Shown piece by piece: positions 16,584 through 25,715 of a DNA stretch of 64,000 nucleotides (its first letter is position 1; every line of letters starts with the position of its first letter). The stretch lies in NCBI GenBank assembly GCA_032161045.1, contig JAVHTH010000014.1; one strand, given 5' to 3'. The DNA is from Fervidibacter sinensis. GTDB taxonomy: Bacteria > Armatimonadota > Fervidibacteria > Fervidibacterales > Fervidibacteraceae. The position numbers and the translations under genes are program-made. The notes under the pieces are model-generated. The model was given only the letters and a program-made list of their open reading frames with translations, made no database searches and had not been told where the DNA came from.

Positions 16584-18614
16584 ATGTGGGTTGGCATGGC
16601 GGTAATGGCGGCTGCAGCGTTGATGATCTTTGCGATAGGTTCTGCACCTGAAGCGGGGAAATTATCCGAACTTTTTCGCTCGCCTCCACCGGAGTTTCGC
16701 CCACTGCAAATCATTCACGGGTTTGACAACTTGGGAAACGATATTGCAACCATCCACAAACGGTTGGAGGAGTTGAAGTCTCTCGGCATCGGCGGCTTGG
16801 TCGTCAATGTCAGTTTCCGAGATTACATGCGCAGTGAAGAACAATGGCGACTTTTTTCGGAAGGCGTGAAACTTGCCGAGAAACTCGGTTTTGTGTTGTG
16901 GCTTTACGATGAAGAAGGTTACCCAAGTGGCGCCGCTGGCGGTTTGGTTTTAGAGCGCAATCCAGATTTTGAAGCCATCGGTTTGGTTCGCGTCGCAAAC
17001 GAGGGCGAAAAACCGAGATACGAAATTCGGCGCATGTATGAAGGCACTCACTGCACCGAGAATGTTTACAAAAAGCGACGCTACATCAACATCCTGAACT
17101 CGGAAGCGGTTCGGGCTTTCATCAACATCACTCACGACGAGTATGCAAAGCGAGTGCCCAATTTGGGAAAGCGCTTCCGGGCAATTTTCACCGACGAGCC
17201 GTCGTTGATGACGACTTACATCCGCCCGCCGGAAAACGCATTGCCCGCTATCCCTTGGGTTGAGGACTTACCAAGCGAATTCAAGCGACGAAAGGGCTAC
17301 GACTTTACACAGCACCTTGACAGTTTGTTCCTTGATGTCGGTGACTACCAACGGGTCAGGTGTGATTTTTACGAGGTCGTCGCTCAGTTGGTTGCTGAAC
17401 GATACTTTGGGCAAATTCAAAATTGGTGCCGCCGACACGGCATCGCTTCAAGCGGGCACTTACTTGCCGAGGAAAAGTTGCTCTGGCATGCAATGTATTA
17501 CGGCGATTTGATGGCTTGTTTGAGGCGGATGGACATCCCCGGCATTGACATGCTCACTTCGGACCCAAGGACAATTGTGGTCGGGCTCAGTTTCATCGTC
17601 CCGAAATTGGCATCATCTGCAGCGCACCTTGAAGGAATTTACGAGACGATGAGCGAAACTTCGGATTATGTTCAAAGGACAGGAGCGTGGGGCGGACAAA
17701 AGCGAAGGGCGTGGTTGCCTGAAATGAAGGCGACCGCTGCTATCCAATTTCTGCTCGGCATCAACACCATCACTTCATACTACGCTCACCCCTTCGGCGA
17801 CCAACACGAACGAAGCGATTACGCCCACTATTGCACCTATGTCGGTCGGCTTGGGGTCATGCTGCGGAACGCGAAACATGTTTGCGATGTCGCGGTGCTT
17901 TACCCCATTGCTGGCATTTGGGCAAATTTCTACCCGACAAATTTGTCAATGTATCAACCGCACCCAAGCAAGAGGCTCAACGAAATTGACGACCAGTTCG
18001 TCCACTTGTGCAGGCTGCTTTTGCAAAACCAGATTGACTACGACATTGTGGACGAGCGAGCGATCGTTGAGGCAAAAATTGAGCGCGGTCGTTTCCGAAT
18101 CGCAAAAGAGACTTACAAGGCGTTGATCGTTCCAACGACTGACGCAATACATTTGCCAACTTTGAGGAAAATTGCCGAAATGAAGCGGCAAGGCGTCTTG
18201 GTCATCGCTATTGGCAAGACCCCTGAATTTGCGGCAAGCCGAAACGAAGATAACGAACGGGTTCGGAAATTAGCGCAGCGAATTTTCACAGGCGAATCGT
18301 GGCTTCCAGTTGCTGACGGAAGGTTGATTCAGAGACTGAAGGAAAGGAATTGCGGCATTACAGTTGAACCGCAAAATCCTGACTTGTGGGTCGCCCGCTA
18401 TCAGCGGGACAAATTGCAAATTTGCTTCATCGTCAACACGACAACCGAACCAATCACAGCGACGGTTAATTTGCCCAACTGGCAGCAAGCAAGCCTTTGG
18501 TTTCCCGACAACGGTGAAATTCAGCCGGCAAAAGCCAAGCGGGAAAAAGGTGTGCTTGAGGTCACGGTCACCATCCCATCACTTGACAGCGTTTTCGTCC
18601 TCAACTCCTTGTAA
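16584..18614 (+). CDS. Glycoside hydrolase, GH106-like (alpha-L-rhamnosidase type)
   Basis: 676 residues from the ATG at 16584 (AAGGGG 9 bases upstream; a TTG at 16575 abuts that site). A hydrophobic start (WVGMAVMAAAALMIFAIGSA) suggests export. The barrel region shows FRPLQIIHGFDN, LGIGGLVVNVSFRDYM, LWLYDEEGYPSGAAGG, RAIFTDEPSLM and SGHLLAEEKL, the general pattern of the GH106 / PF17132 group. It is shorter than characterised GH106 enzymes (about 1000 residues). A GH29 fucosidase gene follows. Activity on rhamnose-containing polymers is inferred; another retaining or inverting family is possible. Confidence 0.62.
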   Translation: MWVGMAVMAAAALMIFAIGSAPEAGKLSELFRSPPPEFRPLQIIHGFDNLGNDIATIHKRLEELKSLGIGGLVVNVSFRDYMRSEEQWRLFSEGVKLAEKLGFVLWLYDEEGYPSGAAGGLVLERNPDFEAIGLVRVANEGEKPRYEIRRMYEGTHCTENVYKKRRYINILNSEAVRAFINITHDEYAKRVPNLGKRFRAIFTDEPSLMTTYIRPPENALPAIPWVEDLPSEFKRRKGYDFTQHLDSLFLDVGDYQRVRCDFYEVVAQLVAERYFGQIQNWCRRHGIASSGHLLAEEKLLWHAMYYGDLMACLRRMDIPGIDMLTSDPRTIVVGLSFIVPKLASSAAHLEGIYETMSETSDYVQRTGAWGGQKRRAWLPEMKATAAIQFLLGINTITSYYAHPFGDQHERSDYAHYCTYVGRLGVMLRNAKHVCDVAVLYPIAGIWANFYPTNLSMYQPHPSKRLNEIDDQFVHLCRLLLQNQIDYDIVDERAIVEAKIERGRFRIAKETYKALIVPTTDAIHLPTLRKIAEMKRQGVLVIAIGKTPEFAASRNEDNERVRKLAQRIFTGESWLPVADGRLIQRLKERNCGITVEPQNPDLWVARYQRDKLQICFIVNTTTEPITATVNLPNWQQASLWFPDNGEIQPAKAKREKGVLEVTVTIPSLDSVFVLNSL

Positions 18615-18699
18615 GGCCGGATTCAGCCGCGATGTCTTTCTTTGGTTGGTGAAGTTTCTGGTTTTGTTGAGGTCCTTTTTGCGATGGCAAATTGCGAAG

Positions 18700-18795
18700 G
18701 TAGGGCACGGTTTTATACCGTGCCGAATAGATCCTTGTGCCGACAAAATTCTCATGCTGGTCGGAGAAATCGGCGGGGGTTAAACCCCGCCTTAC
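18700..18795. repeat. Double-hairpin intergenic repeat (GTAGGGC family), diverged copy
   Basis: Two palindromes, GGCACGG/CCGTGCC (18704-18724) and GGCGGGG/CCCCGCC (18772-18791), are framed by GTAGGG at the left and CCTTAC at the right. The arrangement matches the copies near 20.3, 32.8 and 41.9 kb. It fills the gap between the GH106-like and GH29 genes and could act as a terminator for the former. Confidence 0.7.
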
Positions 18796-18822
18796 CTTCT
18801 CATCCCTGAGAGGTGGCAACTT

Positions 18823-20226
18823 GTGAAGCGCCGTGATTTTATCTGCCAGATTGGTGCTGCAACAATGGGATTTTTCGCCGGACAAAAATTTTTGAACGCA
18901 TTAGGAACGGAGGGACAAAAGATGATTGTCAAGCCCAGCCCGCAACAACTCGCTTGGCAGGAACTTGAGATGGGCATGTTCATCCACTTCGGCATGAACA
19001 CTTTCACCGACCGAGAATGGGGAGAAGGAACGGAAGACCCGAGATGGTTTAACCCAACGGAGTTTGACGCAGAGCAGTGGATCAGCGTGGCGAAAGAAGC
19101 CGGTTTCCGCTATGTCGTGCTCACCGCAAAACATCATGACGGCTTTTGCCTGTGGCAAACCCGATACACTGAGCATTCGGTCAAAAATAGCCCTTGGCGC
19201 AACGGTAAAGGCGATGTGGTCAAAGAAGTGGCGAAAGCATGCGAGGTGTTGGGCGTCAAATTCGGCTTCTACCTTTCGCCTTGGGACAGGCACGAAAAAA
19301 CCTACGGCACGCCTGATTATGACCGCTATTTCAAAAGCCAACTGACCGAACTTCTGACCGAATACGGCGAAGTCGTTGAGGTCTGGTTTGACGGAGCGTA
19401 TGGTGGACCACCGGGCAAGGAGCACAAGTATGACTGGCGAGGTTATTACGAGGTTGTGAGGAAATTACAGCCGAACGCACTTATCGCCATTTGCGGTCCA
19501 GATATCCGCTGGGTTGGGAATGAGGAAGGTGTTGCGCCGGAAACAAATTGGAGCGTTCAAGACGCAACGCCCTTTCACACTTGTCTTGGAATAACCGGCA
19601 AAGTTTGGTATCCTGCAGAGTGCGATGTTTCCATCCGACCCGGCTGGTTCTGGCACGCACACGAGGACGAAAAAGTCAAATCGCTTGAACACTTGCTTGA
19701 CATTTACTTCAAATCGGTCGGTCGCAACAGCGTTTTGCTGTTGAATGTTCCGCCGAACAAAAAGGGTTTGATTTCCGATGTGGACATTCAACGGCTTCGC
19801 GAGTGGCGCAAAGTCCTTGACAAAACTTTTGCTGTTAATTTCGCCTTGAACAAACCTGCGACTGCAAGCAGCACCCGTCCCGACACTAAGCCGGCGAACG
19901 CCGTTGACGGCAAGAAAACGACTTTTTGGGCTCCATCTGAGGGAGCGAAAGAGGCATGGCTTGAGGTTGATTTGCAACTACCAACGACTTTCAATGTCGC
20001 AATGGTGCAGGAGCACATTGCCGAGGGGCAAAGGGTTGAGCGCTACCGAATTGAAGCCTTTGATGGGCGTGATTGGAAAGTTGTTGCTCGCGGAACGACC
20101 ATCGGCTACAAGAAACTTGACAGGTTTGAAACTGTCACGGCGACAAAAGTGAGGCTGGTAATTGAATCGGTGGTGGCGACACCGTTAATTCAGACTTTCG
20201 GGCTTTACAGGTTGGTCAAAGATTAA
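18823..20226 (+). CDS. Alpha-L-fucosidase, GH29, with C-terminal discoidin-like domain
   Basis: 467 residues from a GTG at 18823 (GAGGTGG upstream). The N-terminus MKRRDFICQIGAATMGFFAG looks like a twin-arginine signal. GH29 motifs are MGMFIHFGMNTF, VLTAKHHDGFCLWQT, KFGFYLSPWDRH, and EVWFDGAYGG carrying the nucleophile Asp190. Residues about 345-467 (NKPATASSTRPDTKPANAVDG) form an F5/8-type discoidin sugar-binding module. It should release L-fucose from glycans outside the cytoplasm. Neighbouring GH106-like and GH51 genes suggest plant or microbial heteropolysaccharide use. Confidence 0.92.
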   Translation: MKRRDFICQIGAATMGFFAGQKFLNALGTEGQKMIVKPSPQQLAWQELEMGMFIHFGMNTFTDREWGEGTEDPRWFNPTEFDAEQWISVAKEAGFRYVVLTAKHHDGFCLWQTRYTEHSVKNSPWRNGKGDVVKEVAKACEVLGVKFGFYLSPWDRHEKTYGTPDYDRYFKSQLTELLTEYGEVVEVWFDGAYGGPPGKEHKYDWRGYYEVVRKLQPNALIAICGPDIRWVGNEEGVAPETNWSVQDATPFHTCLGITGKVWYPAECDVSIRPGWFWHAHEDEKVKSLEHLLDIYFKSVGRNSVLLLNVPPNKKGLISDVDIQRLREWRKVLDKTFAVNFALNKPATASSTRPDTKPANAVDGKKTTFWAPSEGAKEAWLEVDLQLPTTFNVAMVQEHIAEGQRVERYRIEAFDGRDWKVVARGTTIGYKKLDRFETVTATKVRLVIESVVATPLIQTFGLYRLVKD

Positions 20227-20303
20227 TCGTCGCACCAGAGGCGTGCCTTCCGAAAAAATCGGAGGGTCGGGCTCCTGCCTAACCGAAATGAAAATCGGCT
20301 CAA

Positions 20304-20453
20304 TGTAGGGCGCGGTTTCACACCGCGCCGACAGAAAATTTTTCGGCAGGGTGTAAAACCCTGCCCTACAAAGGAAATTCGGCTTAATGTAGGGCGCGGT
20401 TTTATACCGCGCCGACAGAAAATCTTTCGGCAGGGTATAAAACCCTGCCCTAC
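20304..20453. repeat. Two tandem copies of the double-hairpin repeat
   Basis: Copies at 20304-20370 and 20388-20453, about 66 bases each and nearly identical. Each holds two stem-loops, GGCGCGGT/ACCGCGCC and GGCAGGG/CCCTGCC, joined by CGACAGAAAAT-TTTCGG, and begins TGTAGGGC and ends GCCCTAC(A/G). Each copy is thus also an inverted repeat overall. Smaller palindromes flank them: GGCGTGCC-type near 20240 and GGCAAGCC/GGCTTGCC at 20464-20480. The gap lies between the GH29 and GNAT genes. Confidence 0.85.
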
Positions 20454-20504
20454 GAGAAAAATTCGGCAAGCCGGAGGCTTGCCCTCCGAACGGAGGTTGG
20501 AAAA

Positions 20505-21638
20505 ATGGCGGCAAACGAAATTCGCGTTGAAAAGGAAATGAGGGGCAAAAGTTGCTACTTCTGGGTCAACTACGAAGGCAAGGATGTCAGCAGGCTTTGG
20601 GTGCACGACTTGAAAGTTCGCTTTGGTGACGCTGTTATAAGGATGGGAGGTATTGGTGGCGTTGAAACGGATGAGGCATACCGAAGGCGAGGTTTTGCCA
20701 GAAGGCTTCTGGAAGCGGCAAACGATTACATGCGAGAGGCTGGATTTGACATCGCCGGGTTGTTCGGGATTTCGGACTTTTACGAGCGCTGGGGTTATGT
20801 TCCAGCACTGCCAGAATATCGGCTCACTGTGCCGACAGAGAATTTGAAAGGCATGGAACTCAGCCACCAAGTCGCCGATTACTCCAACGACCTGCACAAA
20901 GATGCAGTGCTCAGGATTTACGAGGAAAACAATCGCGGGAGATTTTGCTCGGTTGTCCGCGACCCAGAAAACTGGTCGGGCTTTCCGATGGGCACCGATT
21001 GGTTCGTTAAGGCAGATGCGAAAGTTTTCCTGAACGAACTCGGCGAAGTCGTTGGTTACTTGTCCCTTGACGATGTTTCGGAGAGGACAGCGGTGGCGGA
21101 AGTCGGTTACGCGACGAGGAAAGTTTTTGAGAGCATGGCAGCCTTTCTGGCTCAAAGGGCTTTGGAACTCAAACACGAAGAAATCACATTGCTTATTCCC
21201 CCAGACCATGAATTCGCCATTTACTTGCGCCGTTACGGCTGCGTTGCCACGCAAACTTTTCACCGCAGCGGTGGCGGGATGATGAGGGTGATCAATTTGG
21301 AAAGCCTGATGAGGAAGTTAAGCGTTGAGTTAACGAAGCGCTTGAGAAAATCACCTCTTCAAGACCGCAACTGGACCTTTGCCATCGTCACCGAAATTGG
21401 CTGCGTAAAGGTAGAAATCGCCAACGCACGAGTCACAGTTTCACCGTGCGAACCATGTGAGGCAACAGAGAAGTTGGAACTTCCGCAAGGCAAATTAACA
21501 CAACTTTTGACGGGCTACCAAACCATTGACATTTTGGTGGAAACTCAAGAGGTCCAATGCTCACCAAGCCTCATCCCGCTCCTGCGGGTTTTGTTCCCAC
21601 CAAGTTACCCTTACATTTGGTGGGCTGACAGGTTTTGA
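20505..21638 (+). CDS. GNAT family N-acetyltransferase (Eis-like)
   Basis: 377 residues. The acetyl-CoA-binding motif A is clear: GVETDEAYRRRGFARRLLEAANDYM. The domain continues to FYERWGYVPA. A second GNAT-like half (about 125-270) and a C-terminal SCP2-like part (about 290-377) give the Eis-type architecture. Substrate unknown; Eis relatives acetylate amines of peptides or aminoglycosides. CGGAGG lies 9 bases before the ATG. Confidence 0.82.
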   Translation: MAANEIRVEKEMRGKSCYFWVNYEGKDVSRLWVHDLKVRFGDAVIRMGGIGGVETDEAYRRRGFARRLLEAANDYMREAGFDIAGLFGISDFYERWGYVPALPEYRLTVPTENLKGMELSHQVADYSNDLHKDAVLRIYEENNRGRFCSVVRDPENWSGFPMGTDWFVKADAKVFLNELGEVVGYLSLDDVSERTAVAEVGYATRKVFESMAAFLAQRALELKHEEITLLIPPDHEFAIYLRRYGCVATQTFHRSGGGMMRVINLESLMRKLSVELTKRLRKSPLQDRNWTFAIVTEIGCVKVEIANARVTVSPCEPCEATEKLELPQGKLTQLLTGYQTIDILVETQEVQCSPSLIPLLRVLFPPSYPYIWWADRF

Positions 21639-21856
21639 GATTTTTGCGCAACGCCGACATCACTTGTGGTGTTGGCTCGCGGTTAACTACGAAGCGACAG
21701 CGAAGCGATGTCAAAATCGGTGTGGAGTGCAATGTGCGGGTGTGATGTTAACTTTTCTCCGCACTTTGCACCCCGCGCTTGTTCGGCAGCACTCTATTTC
21801 GTTTCGTGCCTTAATGCAAACTTTGAGGCGAAAATTTTCGCTGAAAGGTGATGGTG

Positions 21857-22630
21857 ATGCGCGAGAACCGAACCTTGACAAAACTTCGTAACGGTGAAGC
21901 CACCATTGGCTGTTGGTTGACAATTGGTTCCCCAGTTGTTGCGACGATCATGGCAAGGTGTGGGTTTGATTGGCTCGTCATTGACACGGAACACGGTGCG
22001 GTCGGTTACGACGCTATGCTCGTTTGCGTCCACGAAATCTTAGCGACCGAGACCACACCAATCGTTCGGGTAGCATGGAACGACCCAACGCTGATCAAAC
22101 GAACGCTTGACACAGGCGCGATGGGGATTTTAGTCCCGATGGTCATGAACGCCGATGAAGCGAAACGAGCGGTTGACGCCGCAAAATTCCCGCCAAAAGG
22201 GGTTCGCAGTGTTGGGGGATTTGTTGCCCAATTGCTTCACGGCGACGATTACCCTGTCGCCGCAAACGAACAAATTCTCGTTGCTGTCCAAATTGAGCAC
22301 ATTGATGCCGTCAAGCGTGCAAGGGAAATTTGTGCTGTTGATGGCGTTGATGTCGTTTTCGTTGGTCCGAACGATTTAGCAGCATCAATGGGCTTGACAG
22401 GGACGCCCTTCCGCGAGAACCCTGAATGGCAAGCAGCAGTCCAAGCAGTTTTGGATGCGGCAAACGAAGCAGGCAAAGCAGCAGGGTTGCAATGCAGCAC
22501 GATTGAAGAGGGGAAGGAACGGCTGAGACAAGGTTTTCGGTTTGTCGCTGTTTCCTCTGACGCTCGTTTTTTGCACTCAAGCCTTCGCCAAGTTGTGAAA
22601 GAGTTGAGGGCAAGTGACCGCAGAAGTTGA
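21857..22630 (+). CDS. HpcH/HpaI family aldolase
   Basis: 257 residues from the ATG at 21857; three in-frame start codons just upstream crowd the GAAAGG site. Motifs: IGCWLTIGSP, DWLVIDTEHGAVGYD, IVRVAWNDP, GVRSVGG, AVQIEHIDAVKRA (metal Glu), DVVFVGPNDLAASMG (metal Asp). Members are divalent-metal-dependent class II pyruvate aldolases such as 4-hydroxy-2-oxoheptanedioate or 2-keto-3-deoxy-rhamnonate aldolase. With a putative rhamnosidase and fucosidase nearby, 2-keto-3-deoxy-L-rhamnonate or -fuconate cleavage is a reasonable guess. Confidence 0.88.
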   Translation: MRENRTLTKLRNGEATIGCWLTIGSPVVATIMARCGFDWLVIDTEHGAVGYDAMLVCVHEILATETTPIVRVAWNDPTLIKRTLDTGAMGILVPMVMNADEAKRAVDAAKFPPKGVRSVGGFVAQLLHGDDYPVAANEQILVAVQIEHIDAVKRAREICAVDGVDVVFVGPNDLAASMGLTGTPFRENPEWQAAVQAVLDAANEAGKAAGLQCSTIEEGKERLRQGFRFVAVSSDARFLHSSLRQVVKELRASDRRS

Positions 22631-22711
22631 CAAATTGGGCAAAACCGTCCTAACATTGGCAGTGGCGACAACGCTCTGCGAGGCAGGGCAGTTCACAAAG
22701 GAGGGAGAAAA

Positions 22712-23620
22712 ATGGCGAAACGAAATTTGCGCCGACAAGTGTTCGTGGCATCGCACCCGCATTTGACACTTTGTGGCTTCACACTGATTGAATTGCTCGT
22801 GGTGATTGCCATTATCGCCACATTGGCAGGAATCCTGTTCCCCGTGTTTGCACAGGCAAGGGAAAAAGCAAGGCAGACAATGTGCAGTGCCAACTTGCAC
22901 AACATTATCATGGCAACGGCTCAATATGTCCAAGATGCTGGTGAGCAATTTCCTTTCTGGCGAACTCCATGTTGGGGAGGAGGACCCGGTGGTGTTGACC
23001 CCATAAAGGGAGGACCTCTTATTGGTCCGCCAATTCCGGTCATCGTTGACCCTTACCTTCGCAGCCGACAAATTTACGCTTGCCCAACGACAGCCAGAGA
23101 TTGGAGTTGGCCATTAGCGGCAGCCATTGACCCAATTGATGCGGTCATGAGGGGTTGGTGGAACTGTAAAGGGGGATACGGTATTCACCCTCGTTTACCG
23201 GTTCCTCGGCTTGAGTGGGTCTTTTACACGAGTTACGGCTACAACGAGTTCGTTCAAAACGATGCGGAAAATTACGGTCAACTTTCCAGCATAAAGTTCC
23301 CGTCCGAATTTGTGATTTGGGGAGATTGTTCGCGGGCGATGTTTCAAACTTGGGGTCTGAACGAAGTCGGCGGAATTTACTCCAACGGTGTCGTCAGCCG
23401 ATTGGCATGGCCGGAGGTGGACGACACTCATCCCAGTTGGGCGACATCTCCCATCGGCGATGAGAGGGCTGGACGGCATTTGAAGGGGACAGTCTTGACC
23501 TTTGCTGATAGCCATGTAAAGTGGTATCCTTGGCGACAAATCCGAATGGCACGATATGGCGGTCCGTTAAGGTTCATGATTTGCGACGAACAACCTTGTG
23601 CACCTGACTTTTGGCGTTGA
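22712..23620 (+). CDS. Prepilin-type N-terminal domain protein (DUF1559-like)
   Basis: 302 residues. A 22-residue basic leader precedes the prepilin peptidase site and hydrophobic helix (G-FTLIELLVVIAIIATLAGILFPVF, with the +5 Glu), followed by QAREKARQTMCSANL. The tail RHLKGTVLTFADSHVKWYPW is the C-terminal DUF1559/H-X9-DG-type motif. Such proteins are abundant in Planctomycetes and Armatimonadota as pseudopilins or surface proteins. GGAGGG lies 7 bases upstream of the ATG. The following membrane-protein gene starts 50 bases after the stop. Confidence 0.9.
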   Translation: MAKRNLRRQVFVASHPHLTLCGFTLIELLVVIAIIATLAGILFPVFAQAREKARQTMCSANLHNIIMATAQYVQDAGEQFPFWRTPCWGGGPGGVDPIKGGPLIGPPIPVIVDPYLRSRQIYACPTTARDWSWPLAAAIDPIDAVMRGWWNCKGGYGIHPRLPVPRLEWVFYTSYGYNEFVQNDAENYGQLSSIKFPSEFVIWGDCSRAMFQTWGLNEVGGIYSNGVVSRLAWPEVDDTHPSWATSPIGDERAGRHLKGTVLTFADSHVKWYPWRQIRMARYGGPLRFMICDEQPCAPDFWR

Positions 23621-23670
23621 AAAATTTGAAAGCGCAGCGCAAGCGAACAGACTTGGGAGCGGATGAGAGG

Positions 23671-25623
23671 ATGGTGACACCACAAACTCCTATACTGGGG
23701 CAAATCATTGAGACGGCTCGGCGAGAACGAGTTCGCATACACACTTTTGTTGTCGCAGCGTTGTTGCTTCCTTTCAACGCCTATTGGGTCGGCTGGATGG
23801 AAGCGGTCAAGTGGACTGGTCACCCGACCACTTACTCGCTTTACTTCAACACCGTCTTGGCGTTGCTCTTCCTTTTTGCCTTTACGGAAGCCGTTAAAAA
23901 GTTAACGGGTTGGGTTATCTTCAACCGCAGTGAACTCATGGTGCTTTACTTCGCCTTGGGTGTTGGCAGTGCACTCGTTGGGCATGACCAATCGCAAGTG
24001 CTGCTTTCGGTCATCGGTCACACCCACTATTTCAAATCTCCGACAAACCGTTACGAAGAACTCATCTTCCCCCATTTGCCTCAGTGGCTCATAGTCACTG
24101 ACGAGGCTGCTTTGCGTGACCTTTACATCGGCAACTCTTCGGTTTGGACGAAGCAAAATTTCTTTGCGTGGTTTCGCCCGCTCCTGTGGTGGTGGCTTTT
24201 CTGGGGCGCAATGCTTGCAGTTTTCCTTGGTTTGAGCGTTATCCTTATCCCACAATGGGTTCGTCACGAGAAACTTTCCTTCCCCCTCGCCCGCTTCCCA
24301 CTATACCTGACGGACAAAAGCCTCTATCGCAGCAAACTCTTTTGGTGGGGTTTTGCGGTTCCAGCGTTTGTTAACACCTTGAACAACTTGAGCGTCGTTG
24401 TTTCGCCCGCCTTCCCAATGATGCACACTCACCGAATTGACTTGGGACAGTTCATCACAAGTTTTCCATGGAACGCCCTCGGCTGGACTCCATTGAACTT
24501 CTTCCCGTTCGCCATCGGCATCGGCTTTCTCCTGCCCCTTGACTTGTTGTTCTCAAGTTGGTTCTTCTACCTCGTCTGGAAGTTCCAGCGAGTTATCGTT
24601 GCTGCGCTCGGTTACCCGACAGGCGGTTTTGGCAACCCGCCATACCCGCATGAGCAATCGTTTGGGGCATATGTAGGTTTAGCGCTGCTTGTTCTTTGGA
24701 CGGCAAGGCAGCATCTCGTTCACTCTTTGCGGGCAGCATTTGGTTCAAGTGCCCATGAGAAGTTCATACTCAACCCTCGTTGGGCTTGGTTGCTCGTTGG
24801 AATTGGGCTTACAATCTTGCTTGCTTTTAGCATCGTGGCTGGGATGCAATGGTGGGCAGCAATTCTGTTCTTCATCGGCTACTTGAGCGTTTCAGTGACG
24901 GTCTCAAGGGTTAGGGGTGAATTTGGCTCCCCAGTTCACGATTTGCACTTCGCTAACCCGGGCTCGGTCATGGTTCAGTTGGTCGGAACTCAACCCTTTA
25001 CACCCAAAACCTTGACAGTTTTCACACTTTACTATTGGTTCAACCGCGCTCACAGGAGTCACCCAATGCCGACAGCGATGGAAGGACTGGTCATTGGCGA
25101 ACAGTTGGGACAAAGCAAGCCAATGTGGCGGGCACTTTGGCTTGCGGTTTTGATTGGAATGCCATCTGCCTGTTATGCTTTGCTTGAGCCTTACTACCGC
25201 TTGGGTGCTGATACCGCTCAAGTTGGTGGTGCTCAAAGGTGGTTCGGTTGGGAAGCGTTTAACAACTACCTGCTACCTTGGTTGACTGCCGGACATAAAC
25301 TCAACTGGGGAGCAATCGGCTTCACTGCAGGTGGCTTTTTGTTCGTTTGGCTTCTTTACTTGCTGAGGGTCTACTGGATTGGCTCCCCCTTTCATCCTGT
25401 TGGCTATGCGATTTCGGGGACATGGTCAATGGAGATGGTTTGGTTTCCACTCTTTCTCGCTTGGCTTGCAAAGGCGTTAGTGCTCCGCTACGGGACCTTC
25501 CGAGACTATTACAACATCAGCGAGTTTTTCATCGGTTTGGTCATTGGCGACTTCGTCAGCGGCGGCTTATGGAATGTCTACGGGACAATCGTCGGGCGAG
25601 AAGTTTATCGGTTCAACGAGTAA
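23671..25623 (+). CDS. Large polytopic membrane protein, DUF6785/DUF6784 type
   Basis: 650 residues from the ATG at 23671; start codons further upstream overlap the prepilin gene. There are at least ten hydrophobic helices, for example at LYFNTVLALLFLFAFTEAV, LLWWWLFWGAMLAVFLGLS and LLVGIGLTILLAFSIVAGM. The segment HEKLSFPLARFPLYL and the EQ/GQ motifs around VIGEQLGQSKPMW resemble the DUF6785 proteins of Armatimonadota and Planctomycetota, distantly like oligopeptide transporters. Transport function is an inference from topology. Confidence 0.7.
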   Translation: MVTPQTPILGQIIETARRERVRIHTFVVAALLLPFNAYWVGWMEAVKWTGHPTTYSLYFNTVLALLFLFAFTEAVKKLTGWVIFNRSELMVLYFALGVGSALVGHDQSQVLLSVIGHTHYFKSPTNRYEELIFPHLPQWLIVTDEAALRDLYIGNSSVWTKQNFFAWFRPLLWWWLFWGAMLAVFLGLSVILIPQWVRHEKLSFPLARFPLYLTDKSLYRSKLFWWGFAVPAFVNTLNNLSVVVSPAFPMMHTHRIDLGQFITSFPWNALGWTPLNFFPFAIGIGFLLPLDLLFSSWFFYLVWKFQRVIVAALGYPTGGFGNPPYPHEQSFGAYVGLALLVLWTARQHLVHSLRAAFGSSAHEKFILNPRWAWLLVGIGLTILLAFSIVAGMQWWAAILFFIGYLSVSVTVSRVRGEFGSPVHDLHFANPGSVMVQLVGTQPFTPKTLTVFTLYYWFNRAHRSHPMPTAMEGLVIGEQLGQSKPMWRALWLAVLIGMPSACYALLEPYYRLGADTAQVGGAQRWFGWEAFNNYLLPWLTAGHKLNWGAIGFTAGGFLFVWLLYLLRVYWIGSPFHPVGYAISGTWSMEMVWFPLFLAWLAKALVLRYGTFRDYYNISEFFIGLVIGDFVSGGLWNVYGTIVGREVYRFNE

Positions 25624-25715
25624 ATGGGGATTTGCTGTGTCAGAATTTTATGCGCTTAACGGCACTTGCGTGAAAACAAAGATGAGATGTGGATTTTGTA
25701 ACGGGGGCGAAACTG

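Noticed and set aside
20304..20453. Regularly spaced hairpin repeats as a CRISPR array.
   Set aside because: Only two units, the units touch each other with an 17-base joint, and there are no unique spacers or cas genes.
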